This document shows positions 10,701-23,230 of a stretch of DNA of 64,000 nt, piece by piece (the stretch's first letter is position 1; each line of letters starts with the position of its first letter). The notes under the pieces were generated by a model. The model had not been told where the DNA came from. It was given only the letters and a program-made list of their open reading frames with translations, and ran no database searches. The position numbers were made by a program, and so were the translations under genes. The DNA is taken from positions 62,001-126,000 of the forward strand of contig QNQO01002086.1 of NCBI GenBank assembly GCA_003290165.1, written 5' to 3'. Source of the DNA: Berberis thunbergii (Eukaryota; Streptophyta; Magnoliopsida; Ranunculales; Berberidaceae).

Positions 10701-12739
10701 CAGTTGTGGCAAAAGAGCCACAACTAGGGAATAACTTGTTCTTGGACCTCATCCTGGACTGTGGCTTCACAAGATAGAAGCAGTAGTCTCCACCCTTCAC
10801 CAGTGCATCAAGTATACCGCTAACCACTCGGAAGGAGCAATCCGTGGGGACCAACCTACAGCACGAGGCTGCCATTATGTTGTACTGAAGCAGATAGAAT
10901 GTTCCCAAATCCAATTAGAGCCCACAAGGGAAGTTGAATAGAAGCCAGGCCTAGTAACTGTGGAAGAGTCACTCCAACCACACGAAGATGAAATCCCAAT
11001 AGCGGTGGCTCAACTTATGAGCATAGGACATTCAAGCATTACACGAATAATCTGCCCTTCAACCCGACAAAGCGGAAAGGTCATTGCAGATGGGAGCACA
11101 ACCCCCAACAATTAGTCGACAAAGAAGGAAACTCCCACACAAGGTTTACTTTTCAGTAACTTCAACGACGTCAGTGAAACTTGGCAGCTCGCTGAAGGTA
11201 CTAACGATTCAGGAAGGGCCAAGCGAATTCATTTAAGGGTCGGGTTAACTTCTCTCCACAAACAATCAGTCTATTCAGTTGTTTAGTTTTTTTTTCCATA
11301 GTCAATGTAGAGTTTTAATTCTTAGGAGCTTATGTGATTTGCAATCATTTAAGAAATTAAAAAGAATTACGCAAACACACTCTTTTCATTACTGGATAGA
11401 TGTAACAACGATTGCCCAAAGACTGATACAAAATAGTACAAAATTCAAGCATCTGAATCTGATGAACATATAGTAAAAACTAGTTTAAACAATTTGACTC
11501 CCAAATAAGACTCGGAATCGATAGCGAAGGTGCCCTCTTTGAGCAAAGTAGACTCTGCGACATCTCCGAAGAAAATTTTCCATGAGCAAGAGCAGGATAA
11601 AATAGCGCATTCAATTCAATGCCTTTACGAACACACCCCTCAAATATGGCCTGAGGTGGTAGAAAATCAACAACTGGGGGCCTCACGAAATGCCAGCCGA
11701 AGCTACGGCCAATTCACACACTCGATCCGCTCAACCAGATGAACTTGGGACAAGTATCAGGTTGAAACAAATCGAGTGCACTCTCCCATTGAAGGGATGG
11801 GAGGGGCATCTCGGAGTCAACGTCCCATTCCGGCAGGTCATGTCCAACTCCACTCCGTCCTGCAACCCCGAATTCCAGTGTAGCGTGACATGACAGGGCT
11901 AACTGAGAGAGAAGGGAGGCAATTGCTCCAAGGTTGGCTACTAGTATTATCTCTAAAACTAGGCGCATCGAAACACCAACAGGGCACCAACACATAAGCG
12001 ACAGACTCATCCTTTTAGAGGAAGTTTGTACTTCTTCAACGCAATACGAGAAGAAATTACAAGGTCTCAGCGAACCAATTGGGTGCTCATAAAAAATAGG
12101 AGACCACACATAATAGCAAGTCTTATCATGACTCACCGGCGCAAATGTTAGAACATCCAAAGACTCCAGCGTTGGAGATCTCCCTTAAGCCTTTGAAAAA
12201 CCCAAAGCATATTCTTCGAGTAAGAACATCTGAAGAGTTCTGTGGAAGATAAAGCCTTCAATGATGAAGAAACATCATTATATTGGCATGGTGGTTTACC
12301 AAACAGGTGATTCAACATTAACTGTCAGCATTGAATACCATATGGGAAACGAGGAGACGACGATTTCCAAGGAAACAACATAGGACCATTTTCATCCAAT
12401 TAATGATGTTGCACACAACCCCAGTAATTCGAGGGAGTAACCGATACTCAACCGTTTCGTGATTTTACAAAAATTTCTAGTTCTTCCTCTACAGGCCCAG
12501 CTCACTATTCAAGCGGTATTCTACAACGTGCCTGACACGAGTATTAGAACCCTAGTCACTTTTGACACACGAATCACACCTGCATATCACCACCTGATTT
12601 AAGGTACTGTTGTCTCTTCAAAAGGAATATTATCTGCGCGATACACTCCGCTTGCGGATGTAGACTCACACGCCCATAACAGGCGAAACCCCTACCTAAC
12701 TAGACAAGCTTAGTCAATTTTGGCTGATGATGATGGATT
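10701..12739. other. Tat-1 interior without recognisable domains
   Basis: This stretch sits where pol would be expected, but I see no RT (xxDD), RNase H or integrase motif in any frame. Short open frames on both strands resemble nothing known to me. It is best seen as deleted or replaced pol. Confidence 0.55.
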
Positions 12740-13400
12740 CAGGTTCACCCCGACGACTAGTTCACCCTGCACGGATGTCAATGACTTAGAAAGTGGGAGT
12801 CTAATCATTGCTCTTCGCGGACAATGGTCACTAAACCCGATCAAATAAGCCTAGCCAATGACGACTAACAACGATAGCTTATTGTCAAATCCCAGACTTG
12901 TAGTCCACTGTGCGCAGGTGTAGAGGATTTGGAAAGTGGGAGTCTAGTCAGTCTTGAACTAATGCCGAAAGTTTGCGATGGGATCATTGCTTTTCTGCAG
13001 ACCATGGTAGCCAAAACTCCTAATTTGTAGCTTGATGCGCACGGGTGTAGATGATTTGGAAGATGGGAGCCTAGTCAGTCCCGAATTGATTTCGACGGCT
13101 TGCGACGGGACCACTGCTATTGACCATGGTCGTCGAATCCCCTCGTACCAAACTTGTAGCCCGCTATGCGCGGGTGTAGATGGTTTGAAAGGTGGGTGCC
13201 TAGTCAGTCCTGAACTTACGTCGAGGGCTCGCCACGGGATCATCGCTCTTCAGCTGACCATGATCGCCAAATTCTCACATCTCAAACCTGTAATCAGTTG
13301 AATGCGGGTATAAATGGTTCTGAAGGTGGGAGCCCAATCAGCCTCGATTGATGTCAACGACTCACCCGCGACCACCATTCCCTTTCAAACCAACGGTAGC
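12740..13400 (+). repeat. Tandem repeat block in Tat-1, about 5 units of 127-142 bp
   Basis: A unit containing a gggtgtagatg-like block, then tttgga, agtgggagtc and tagtcagtc recurs with anchors at about 12779, 12921, 13048, 13177 and 13311. That gives spacings of 142, 127, 129 and 134 bp. The central copies are most alike. The block lies between the lost pol region and the antisense ORF, the place where Tat elements are known to hold variable tandem repeats. Confidence 0.85.
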
Positions 13401-13994
13401 TGAAATAAATTGCAGCTCCAGCAACATCTTCACTTTCACACATGCTGACATTCTATTATCAGCAATGGCCACTCAAAGCAACATAAAAATCAACCCGCTG
13501 ACACGCGGATGAACGCTACATGGAATGTTAGCCCGAGCTTACAAAACCTAAGTCAGGATGAGCGCTCTAGCTCAAAGACAACGCGTGTGCTCGGCTACCA
13601 CAGTTCACTCATGCCAACAGCCGCAACAGACAGTCAGACATGTAACTTAAGTCTCTAATGTCTTACCTAGAGGATGAGCTATGACCTGGGTAGCGTAGCC
13701 CACTGCCAAATCATTCGCACAACACCTACTATCAGATGTAACCGAGTGATATTGACTCTAAGACCTTACAAAATAAGAAGTCAAAATCATTTGCAACATA
13801 AATGGTCAAACTCTCAATAGCAGACATACCCTCTAACTTCCTGCTAACCCAACCAAACATGTATCAAAATAAAATGACAAGGCAAACTAGAAAGCGCGCG
13901 ATAGGGAAACCAAACATAATGCGAGTACAAGGCGTACTCAAAATAAATATGTTTCATTAAGCAGTTGAAACAAAAAAGTACAAGTGTACAGAGT

Positions 13995-16609
13995 CTACTC
14001 CAAATCAGGAGGGGGTACAGATACGGGAAAACTAAGCTTAACAGGGGAAGGAACAGGAGTTTCGACCGTACGCGCCTCAATTTGAGCGTCATGATCCGGA
14101 TCGCCCTCTTCTTTTGATGACACAGAGGCCACTTTGAATTTTGCGTAAGACAACTTTTTATAATGTGCAAGGTCCCATTTCGGATGTTTTTCCTTCATCA
14201 TTGCCAGCAACTCTAATCTCCCATGCATGACCCAGCAAAATTTGCACTTTCTCTAATCCGTGAGAAGCTCTTTCTCACACACCTTCGCTTCAGCAAGTTC
14301 ACGTTCCAACAACTCTAGCATGCCAATCAGTGCATCAACCTGAGACTGCTCCGTAGCCAAGCTACTCTTAAATGCGCTGAGCTCATGTCGCTCCAGAAGG
14401 AGCTGGCCTTCAACTTTTCTCGCTTCCCGAGCATTGAATTCCACATTGGCTCTAACTGTTGTCTCTAAGCAACCCATTCAACCTCCTTCACGGTGTTTTC
14501 CTCAGAAAGAGACCGCAACTCAAAGCGCATCTTAGTCGCAGCTTCTTGCGCAACTTCCAGATAACAGTGGATCAGATCTAACTCATGCTTGAATTTGTCC
14601 CTCATGGACACCATGCTTGCCAAATATGACTCAAGGGCTTCCAGAGAAACCCATGAGTCTCGGCGATAATGAATGATTGTTCCAGCCTCCTCTCCTCAAT
14701 CTGCTTCCTCAGCAACTCAATTTCAAAAAGTGCATCGGATTACATCTTCTGCATAGTCGAGAAGACACGCTCCATAGTGTACACCTTCTCACGAGCCACC
14801 TCAACTTCAATTCCAGTGATGACCACTTGGCTCAAATGAAACATCCCCAACATAAGGTGCTTCAAACCCTTATCTATATGTCATTCTAGTGTATCCTCTT
14901 TCAGCTTTGGAGTGTGGTCCATCAGCCAGCTGTAGCACCTGCTTATGTTCTTCCTTGAAGCATAATCCACGTCAAACTTCTGCTGCCAGGCTTGGTTGTC
15001 ATCTTTACTACGTTCGGAACAAACAAACTTATCTGCGCATCCAGATGAAGCTCTTCCGGATGCAAAATTACACTAGCACCATCCTTTGTAGATTCTACTG
15101 CCAGGCTTGGTTGCTCATCTTCACTACGTTTGGAACAAACAAACTTATCTGCGCATCCAGATGAAGCTCTTCCTGACGCAAAATTACACAAGCACCATCC
15201 TTTGTAGACGCCACTCCACATAGGCCCTCATCCATGGCCTTGCCTTTTTCACTAGAAGCCGACCCTTTATTGCGAGTCGGTTCAATGGAATCTAAAGGAA
15301 GATAAAAAATGAATTGTCCAACGAACCCTCCATCACCCTGATATACAACCTGGAACAAGATGAGGGACAATGCAGACAACAAGAAGGATGGGTCACATTA
15401 CTGCGGCCACTATCGGACGACCGACCAGCAAAACGATTGAACTCAGGGACCTCTGGCGAATCCTCATCGGAGCCCTTCAGTAAAACGGTTATGGATTGGT
15501 CAGCACCAGTAGAGCCACCTGAACAGCCAACATCGGCTTTTCTCTCAAAGCTTTAGCATGCTCAATACTTAGATTCAACGCATCTTCAACCCCTACTAAT
15601 CGCAAGTGGTTCTTTTCCCAGTTGGATACTTCAGCCATTGCCCTGGCAGGCTGATCAGGTTCACGCTCCTCCCTCATTGGAGCTGATAGTTTAAGAGCTA
15701 GCATGAGACCTCTTTTAACTTACAAATGAGGTGAGCGTCTCAGAAAGCCCCTTCATGTCAGACAAAACAGAAGCCTTAACTTTGGAAGCTTTCCTCTTTT
15801 TGGAAGGGGCTCCACCTTCTGGTATAACCTTTGGCGTTTGATAAAAAGTGGGGACCACATGTTAGTTGGCCCACAAATCACTGCGGTTGAAGTTAGTAGG
15901 ACATATAACAACCGCCACACGCATCTTTGGCATGTCGCGAAATGCCTTCATAGTGTCTTTCTCATCTGGAGAAAGAGGAGTGGTGGGGAACCTCCCTATA
16001 AAAGAAACACATGCATGATCAACATACAATCGACGCAAAGAAATCAATAGGGTGAAGCTATACTTACAATGTGGCTTGAGCTTCTGCTCAAGCAGATGAC
16101 CCTTGAACTTGAAGTACTTCGAATCCGAAGGAGCCAAGAAGCAGTATTTTGCCAGAACTTGAAGTCATTCGGCAACTTATTGAAGCAAGCCGGGGATGTC
16201 ATCTTACAAACAACATGGTCATTCAGCCGAGGAGAAGTCAACAACTGGATCACCCATGGAGTCACGTGAACAACAACATCCTTCGCTCTGATCAAAATAA
16301 GAAGGGTGATCCTATACTCATTGGGTACCAACTAGGCAGGGGGATTCCAAGGAAATCCAAAATGCCCCAAATCTCCTCAAGAACAGGAAAATGAACTCCA
16401 GTTTGAAGTATTCCGTGGTGCAAACAAATAAACCCTTATAGAGGGAACATCGACTTCTGATCATCATTCAGAGCATAGAATGGTAGGTCCTCTAGGACCC
16501 CGGATGCCCTTTAAATTTCAGCAAGGCCCAACTCGTAAACCGACCTATCGTTAAAAAACTTGAGGCCCTTGACAAAAAGCTCATCATCAAAATTGTTTTC
16601 GCGAGCCAT
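13995..16609 (-). pseudogene. Antisense ORF of Tat-1
   Basis: On the minus strand a frame starts MARENNFDDELFVKGLKFF at 16609 and can be followed, with several stops and frame changes, to a stop at 13995. The middle includes APSDSKYFKFKG (about 16137), and the C-terminal half is rich in Glu, Lys, Leu and Ala, suggestive of a coiled coil (about 15220-14255). The tail is acidic and Pro-rich. A homologous antisense ORF is present in the second Tat element (22879-20858 and 57845-57646), which supports real past coding. Extra antisense ORFs between pol and the 3' LTR are known in the Tat lineage. Their function is not established. Confidence 0.7.
14985..15214 (-). repeat. 115-bp tandem duplication inside the antisense ORF
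   Basis: Two near-identical copies (14985-15099 and 15100-15214) share blocks such as cttatctgcgcatccagatg and agcaccatcctttgtaga. Because 115 is not a multiple of three, the duplication shifts the antisense reading frame. The second Tat element lacks it. Confidence 0.9.
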
Positions 16610-16872
16610 GGAAAAGGTAAACAAGCTTTCAATCAAGAGAATACTAGAACAAAATCTCTAAAAGCAAAGAAATGGAAGAGTCAATCTCTGCAGAATGGAA
16701 GATCTAAATAGGGATTGATTTCCAGCCTCTTCTCCATTGAACCTATGCACACTTAATTAATGAAGCACGTGGCTCAGGCAACGATTCAGATTCGATCATC
16801 ATGAGCGGCATATCTTTTCAAGAAGTGACTTAGTGAACTGATGTGATGGCCCACTAACACATGGGTAGTAGC

Positions 16873-17543
16873 TAATGATAACCAAAACGACCTTTTTTCT
16901 ACACCGTACACATTTATTACGATGATCTCGAGAAATAATAAGCCCATACACTAGCCCAACACTGATCCGGCCCAAGCGGTTCTATGCCCGCACAATGCAA
17001 TCTGCCAGACGGATCCAAATCATTACAGCCTGCTAAGCCCATGCATCTCACAGCTACCCTTAATACTCGTAAGCCCTACTAAGGCAAGTATCTTGAGGAT
17101 CGGCTTTGGACAGGCAAGACATCAACACCTTGCTTCCAACTAGGAAGTAAATACCAGAGTATACATTGCACATGGAAACTTCTATCTATTAGGAACTATC
17201 TCACGCGTATCTAGGAGGACAAGTCTGACAGGGAAACTTCCCTTCACAACACAACTCCTAATTAGAGAAGGAACTCCACAAAGATCTTCTTCCCTAAATT
17301 ACGCCAATGATAACCTGGTCAAACCAGGACTACAACACTATAAATAAGACATGAGGTTGGTAAGCTAAGGTACGTTACAAATTTCATGTTTACGACATTA
17401 CGCCTTCCTCAGATCCCTATTTAACTTTAGCATCGGAGTGTCGTCGGCAACCACAACGGATGTTCGTGGCTCACATGCGTTCCTTGTGCATGTTAGCAGG
17501 TCATGGTCAAGGTACAAGCAAGGAGCAAAAATTGAATGGATCA
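16873..17543 (+). repeat. Tat-1 3' LTR
   Basis: It aligns with 8182-8823, has TATAAATA at 17339-17346, and ends at ggatca immediately before the target duplication gaaat (17544-17548). Confidence 0.9.
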
Positions 17544-17548
17544 GAAAT

Positions 17549-18106
17549 AAACTTGATTATCATGTCAATTACTCAATAATGTCATGGAAAACTTGATTAT
17601 CATGTCAATTGCTCAACAATGCCACTCATGTGATGTAATTAATATTTCATTCTTGATAAGCATTTGATGAAAACTCAAAAAGGTTTAGCTTCTTTGCGAT
17701 TCTCAATCATACGAAAGTCCTGGTTATCCATCGCCATGTAGAAGAGAATGGCAAAAGTGTTGAAGCAAACATTTAAAAAATATGAGAAAGGCATATCTTG
17801 TGACATTTGAAGGAAACCTGATCAGCCTAGTTTACCATATCACATAAGATCATCCTTAGTGAACAAGTCCCTCATAAGAGCGAGAACAAATGAACCCCAT
17901 TGACTAAATACACAAAGGCATAAAGTTTATGTTACAAATAACAAAATAAACTACATAATTAACAAAATAAACTACATAATTTGTCAAATTATTAGATAAA
18001 AATAGTGCATGTCTTTTAAAGCTAAAGAAACATCACTGGAACAATACTTGAACACTTACAGGAAGTAGCTAAGGAAGTTAGTGATTCAGAAATTCTAGAT
18101 AGTATA
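17549..18106. other. Spacer between Tat-1 and the Tat-3 fragment
   Basis: AT-rich sequence with a short internal duplication (acttgattatcatgtcaatt near 17551 and again near 17590). No gene is recognisable. A short minus-strand open stretch around 17790-17690 has no family match. Confidence 0.5.
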
Positions 18107-18596
18107 TGATGATACATTAAATAAGACTGATATCGTAGTCGTACATGTAGCATGAATCATCCATCACGAGAATCAAGTATCCCAAAATCAGGTTAATTCA
18201 TAAAGCTCAAAAAGGGCAAGTCCGATCATAAAAGCCGAAACAGGGCCCGTCAGAATAAATCTTAACTAAAGGCCCAAATCAAGGGCCAATAAAGTTCTCC
18301 CTTAAATAGGAGGAACGTTATAGAGAAAAAGAGTCATGAAGAGAGTTACGCCTCCGAAGACGTATCTTCATAAAGAAGGAGACCGTTACGAAGAAAGTCA
18401 CCTCTCATTGCTCCTCACATGCTTAAATCACGTAGGGAATTAACAATAATCATTATATAATGTAAAGGGAACATTCGACAAAGGTATGCAACTTTAGCTG
18501 AGTTCTGTCCAGGTATGCATTAATCATGTGGTTTTTGGCAGTCTAACATTTGTTTTGCAGGTCACACTTAGTGGAGAATAGATTTTGGACGCATTA
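18107..18596 (+). repeat. Tat-3 5' LTR
   Basis: The start and end sequences match the pattern of the other Tat LTRs here, and it lies directly before a TTTG-type primer-binding site. The assignment rests on position and ends, because no second copy is in the window. Confidence 0.6.
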
Positions 18597-19173
18597 GTTT
18601 GTCGCTGTCCGTGGGTAACGATAAGTTTTCTTTCCAAGAAGTGAATCTACAGTAGCAAATTTCCTCCACTCTAATCGATGATTGAGAAACCCTTAGAACA
18701 GATGGAACACTCTATAGGCTCTCAACTCAACAACAATAAAAACAATCTTCCCACCGTCGAAGTCGCGTTAAGGGTAATGCACACTTCAAACCAGGCGACA
18801 AACGCCAGACCGATCATGCCTGACAATAGATAGTCGCAACAAGCAATAACCCAAACATCACAGACATCAGGCGATGCTACCACAGACCCTCGTGTAGACC
18901 TGCTCATGACCCTGATGGACCTTACGATCAAAATGGTATAAAACTTCGCCCAAGAGCGTACTCAATCCGCCAACCCCATCAAGCGTTGCCCCAACAAAAC
19001 TCTGCCAACGAAGTTCCTGTAGATCTTCGACAGGTGAATCTCAAAAGAAGTGAACCACTTAAAGATGGGACCCCCCAAAGTGATGGGAGCCCTACTAAAA
19101 TCCCATTAAGGATCGGAGTCACAGATCCTAATGTACTATACGAAATAGCCAAACCACCATTTTCGACACGCTC

Positions 19174-19930
19174 ATGATGACTTTTATGCCAAAAAAATTC
19201 ATCCAGCCAAAGTTTGAAGCACATGATGGCACCACCGACTCGACAGACCATCTGTGACAACTATAATCCAGTAGCTTATCAGAGTAATGTATGTGTTCTG
19301 TTGTGGTTGTTTTTGATAACTTCCTCATTTGTGCCAATTTATTTGTTCCTTTGTAATATATGACTTTCACCACATGATGGCATTGAAGCAGAGCACAAAA
19401 TCCATCTTGTACAAAACATTCCCAACCAGTCTCACCTCCACATCGATGAATTGGTTCAACAACATACCATGAAGGTCAATAGACTCATTCCAGGTGCAAG
19501 CTACCGCCTTCATCACGAGGTTCATCGACAGTCAACGGATGGGGAAGGGGCCACACTACTTGCTTCATATCAAACAGAATCCTGAAGAGAAAATAAAAGA
19601 GTACATCACTCATTTTACTAACGAGTTGACAATGATCGATGGATGTAGCGACGACACGACTATCGCTACGTTCACCACCGGATTGAAAAACAAACCCTTT
19701 TTTATGCTCTGACCCTAGAACCCGCAAAAAACATGACAATTCTATTGAAGACCGGTCAAAAGCACATCACTCTTGTGGAGATGATAGTCGCCAAGAAAAA
19801 AAAGAACCCAAGAGAAGCCTACTCGAAAAGGAGTGAAAGGAGGGAAGAAAGAATGAGAGATGACATACCCCTTTAGGAAAACATTAAGTCAAAGAGGAAC
19901 CAAACCAATGGCAGACCTGAATTCAACCAA
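19174..19930 (+). pseudogene. Tat-3 gag remnant
   Basis: The frame starting at ATG 19174 reads MPKKFIQPKFEAHDGTTD, matching the Tat-1 gag at 9371. An insertion of roughly 95-110 bp (about 19264-19367) separates this from HMMALKQSTKSILYKTFP. Then come FITRFIDSQRMGKGPHYLL, IDGCSDDTTIATFTTGLKN and a Lys/Arg/Glu-rich tail. Stops at the insertion and near 19875 prevent a full protein. Homology to Tat-1 gag is clear over about 200 residues. Confidence 0.8.
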
Positions 19931-20002
19931 CAAGAATAAAAAAGGTTAAAATTAGCAAGGCCAAAAAAAAAAAAAAACTGATTGCATGTTCAATCCAGCA
20001 AG

Positions 20003-20580
20003 GCACAGACAACGTTATGCCCACGATTGGCAAGATCTAGAAGGTCGAACTCAAATTGCAACGTGCCACTAAGCCCACACGTCATGCGGTCAAGCCCAAT
20101 ACTCATAAGCCCTGATAAGGCAAGTATCTGAAAGATCGACCCAAGACAGGTAGGCCAGCAATACTTTGGTTCCGACTAGGAAAAAAATATTGGAGTATAA
20201 GTCAGACAAATAAACTTCCTTGCATGGAAAACACTCGGAAAGGGAAACCTCTCCCACTCTAGGAGCACAAGTCATGTAGGGAAACTTTTCTACATGCACA
20301 ACTCCCAATAAGGAAAGGATCTCTAGCAAGATTTTTTTTCCTAAATTAGGTCACCAAAGGCCGAGCCGAACAAGGACACTCACACTATAAAAGGGAAATA
20401 AGGTCAATGAACACAGGTACACTACATAAACTCAGTTTACAGCTTTAAGCCTCTCCTAAGCCTTATCTAACTTAAGCATTGGAGTGTCATCAGCTGCCAC
20501 AAGGTGGTATTTGGCTCACGCGAGTTCTCTGTGCAAGTCTAGGTAAAGGTGAGGAATGAGAGCAGAAATCAACTACATCA
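20003..20580 (+). repeat. Tat-2 5' LTR, truncated at its 5' end
   Basis: It aligns with 58140-58687 from about base 58225 onward (shared blocks taagcccacacgtcatgcgg and cactataaaagg). The first 85 bp or so are missing. The likely TATA box is TATAAAA near 20387. After its end (ctacatca) the usual primer-binding site is missing, consistent with the internal deletion. Confidence 0.8.
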
Positions 20581-20857
20581 GGTCTAGGTAAACGAACTAT
20601 AGCAGCACAAACAATAAAAACTCTCACCAGCAGATCAATCATACGGCTTCCCGATCTAGCAAAGCCTTTCGTCTGACAACTAATGTCACGATAAGACAAA
20701 GCAGATAAAAGCTAGCAGGGAAAGTAAAAGAAAAATGCACAAGTACAAAATGTTATTCATTTGCAAGCAAAAAAAAAATACAAGGTTCACTCCTCATCAG
20801 GAGGAGAGTCAGATACAACATAGCCGAACTTAGCAGGGGAGAAAGTAGGAGACACAT

Positions 20858-22879
20858 CTATACGTACTGCCCTCGATTGCCCTTTTTAGGGTCACCTTCC
20901 TCTTCGAACGGATCAGATGCCGCTCCAAACTCCGCATATGAAACCTCTCCATAATCGAAGAAATCCCAATCAGGATGTTCCTCCATCATAAGCAGCAACA
21001 GCTTCAGCCTTCCATGTACGACTCTGTTGAACTCAAACGTGCCTTGGGATTTGAGAAGCTTCTCCTCGCACATCCTTGATTCAGCAAGCTCCTGCTCCAA
21101 CTTGCCTAACGGCATGTCAGTCTTGGACCGCTTGATGCCTAGCTTATCATTAACAACGCTTAGCTCATTTTGTGCCACAAAGAGCTATTCTTCCGTGGTC
21201 CCCACGCTGTTGAAATTAAAATCAACATCAGCCTCTAGCTACTGACATCAGACAACCCATTCAGACTCCTTGGCCTTCTCGGTGTTCAGAGTCTGTATCT
21301 CAGCCTGCACTCTGACCACAATTTCCTGAGTAAATAGTAAGTCATGACAGCAAGGTTCAATTCATTTTGAAACTAATCCCTCACGAACATTGCCCCCACC
21401 AGGTCAGACTCAAGCATTTCCAAGTGAATCCTCCGAGTCTTTGATCTTGTGTGCCAGGATTTCGCTCCAACATCTGAGTAAGCTTCAAGTTGCTTCATCA
21501 ATAATCAATATCGTAGAGAACGTCAGAGTATGACTTCTGCAAGTTTGCAAAGACTCGCTCCATGGTAAACACTCTCTCATGAGCGGCCTCAACTTCAGTC
21601 TCCGTTGTGGCCACTTGATTCATGTATGACATCCCCAACACGAGATGCTTCTGCCTTTTATCCATACGCTCTACCAGCGTACGCCCTTCTAGCTCCGGAG
21701 CGCAGTTTGCTACCCAGTCATTCCACGTACTAATATGCTTCCTGGAAGCATAAGAAACGTCAACCTTTTGATGCCAAGCTTGGTTGCTCATCTTTACCAC
21801 GTCTGGAGTAAACAAACTGACTCGTGCATTCGGAGGGAGGTCATTCGTGACCAAATTCACTCCAGCACCACCCTTCACTGTCCTCACTAAATTAAGGCCC
21901 TCATTTACAACTTTCCCTTTACTCACAATGATCAGTTATCTTTCACGAGCCGACTCAGAATCAGTGGACTGGGAAGAAGGAAGCGATTTATTCCTAGGAC
22001 CCATCGTCACCCCAATATAAGGACGGGAGCAAGACAGAGGATAGTGCGGGCGTCGCAGAGGGGACCTTTATCCATAAAAATGAACGATCAAGCGACACTT
22101 TAGCATGCCTAGCAGGGCCAGAAACAAAGTCTTTCAATGAAAAATGACGACCCAGTCTCACACCAAACAAAGCTTCCACGCCCGTTTGCAGCATCGCTTT
22201 GTCCAGAACCTCTATCCACTATGTACTCAGCTTTGTCACATCTTCAACCCCAACCATTTGCAGACATTCCTTCTCCAAGTCAAGAAGGGAAATAGGAGCC
22301 TTTCCCCGAGCATCATGCCCTTTAGACAAAAAAATCTCCACCCCAATGGACGAGTCAAGAACCTCTCTAACAGCTTCACACCCTTCGGACGAAGCTGAAC
22401 GCCCATGAGCATACCTAAACACAACATGAGGCCTCTTTAGACTAACGGGAAAAGGAAGCGCTTCACTTAGTTCTGCCCTCCTTGAAGGGATCAAGATCTT
22501 AATCTTTGGGAACTTCCTCTTCTTCGAGAAAGATACGCCTTCATGCTTTGGCTTCGAAACCCTAAAAAGAGTGGGAACCTCATGCAATGAGCTCACAGTC
22601 CACTGCGCTTGATATTGGAAGACTTAACGACATCCTCTATCCGTAGACGAGGCATGTCCCAAAACACATCCAAAGTCGTTTTATCCTCGGCAGAAAGATA
22701 TGAAGTTGGAAATTTCCTTATGAAAAGTGCAAAGGTCAATCTGATATGCATTTAGCATAATCAATATCAAAAACTGAATTGAACTTACACAGTTCCCAAA
22801 TTCATAATCAACTGGACGACTAGCAAGCTTGAAATACTTTGAGTCCGTGGAGGCCATGAAACAAATTTTTTTCCAATAC
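20858..22879 (-). pseudogene. Tat-2 antisense ORF, C-terminal part
   Basis: It is homologous to the Tat-1 antisense ORF. Reading right to left: MASTDSKYFKLASRPVD at about 22860; later KRRKFPKIKIL-like basic sequence near 22520; a segment at 21926-21498 beginning MSKGKVVNEGLNLVRTV with charged, coiled-coil-like composition; and a C-terminal block at 21178-20858 ending in an acidic stretch. It is interrupted by stops. The right end stops where the truncated Athila LTR begins. Confidence 0.65.
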
Positions 22880-23214
22880 TTAGTTGTAGTTATTGGCTTT
22901 ATATATTTACTTGGGAGAAAAGTGCATGTAGTACAATTTAATTTCATCGAAGAAGTAAGTTTTATCTTTGTTCTTTTAGTTTAATACTTATTTTCACCAT
23001 ACATTATTTTGCTATTGTCTATATTATTTAAGTTGAAAAATCAAATATTGTCTTCTAATCCACGTGAAGTAGTCCATAACCTCTACTTCCACTATACATT
23101 GTTGAATTGTATTGCAGGTTGAAGGAAGGAAAAAAAAATAGAAACAACTTATATTTCTTTGATTGATGTCGAAAATCATGCAACGACATTAATGTCGGTT
23201 TTTGGCATCAATCA
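22880..23214 (+). repeat. Athila 5' LTR, only its 3' 335 bp
   Basis: It matches 57299-57645 of the 3' LTR, starting at the shared ttagttgtag and ending tttttggcatcaatca. About 590 bp of U3/R, including the TATA box seen in the 3' LTR, is missing, together with part of the flanking Tat-2 antisense ORF. A deletion across the left junction therefore followed insertion. Confidence 0.9.
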
Positions 23215-23216
23215 AA

Positions 23217-23230
23217 TGGCGTCGTTGCAC
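23217..23230 (+). other. Athila primer-binding site (tRNA-Asp type)
   Basis: The sequence tggcgtcgttgcac, two bases after the LTR, matches the complement of the tRNA-Asp 3' end (TGGCGCCGTTGC) with one change in the first 12 bases. This primer is typical of Athila. Confidence 0.8.

Larger units (their letters stand above)
8182..17543 (+). mobile_element. Tat-lineage Ty3/gypsy element (Tat-1), non-autonomous
   Basis: LTRs at 8182-8823 and 16873-17543 and the 5-bp direct repeat gaaat (8177-8181, 17544-17548) define a complete insertion of 9.4 kb. After the 5' LTR comes a Tat-type primer-binding region containing TTTGGCGCC. The interior holds a gag remnant (from 8898), a protease-like stretch (10465-10700), about 2 kb without identifiable domains, a tandem-repeat block (12740-13400) and a long antisense ORF (16609 to 13995). 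I find no reverse transcriptase, RNase H or integrase motifs, so it would depend on proteins from a relative. Tat-lineage elements are known to carry extra, sometimes antisense, ORFs and tandem repeats between pol and the 3' LTR. Confidence 0.9.
18107..20002 (+). mobile_element. Tat-lineage fragment (Tat-3): LTR and gag only
   Basis: An LTR-like segment starting TGATGATAC and ending gacgcatta (18107-18596) is followed by a degenerate Tat primer-binding region (tttgtcgctgtccgtggg) and a gag remnant. The U3/R sequence is unlike that of Tat-1 or Tat-2, so it is a separate family. The element breaks off near 20002, where the truncated Tat-2 LTR begins after an A-run. No matching 3' LTR is present in the window. 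Confidence 0.7.

Noticed and set aside
12740..13400. CRISPR-like array
   Set aside because: Repeats are contiguous 127-142 bp tandem units with no unique spacers, in a plant retrotransposon.
14889..15382. Several overlapping open frames on both strands
   Set aside because: They result from the 115-bp tandem duplication within the Tat-1 antisense ORF; only the antisense frame has a counterpart in Tat-2.
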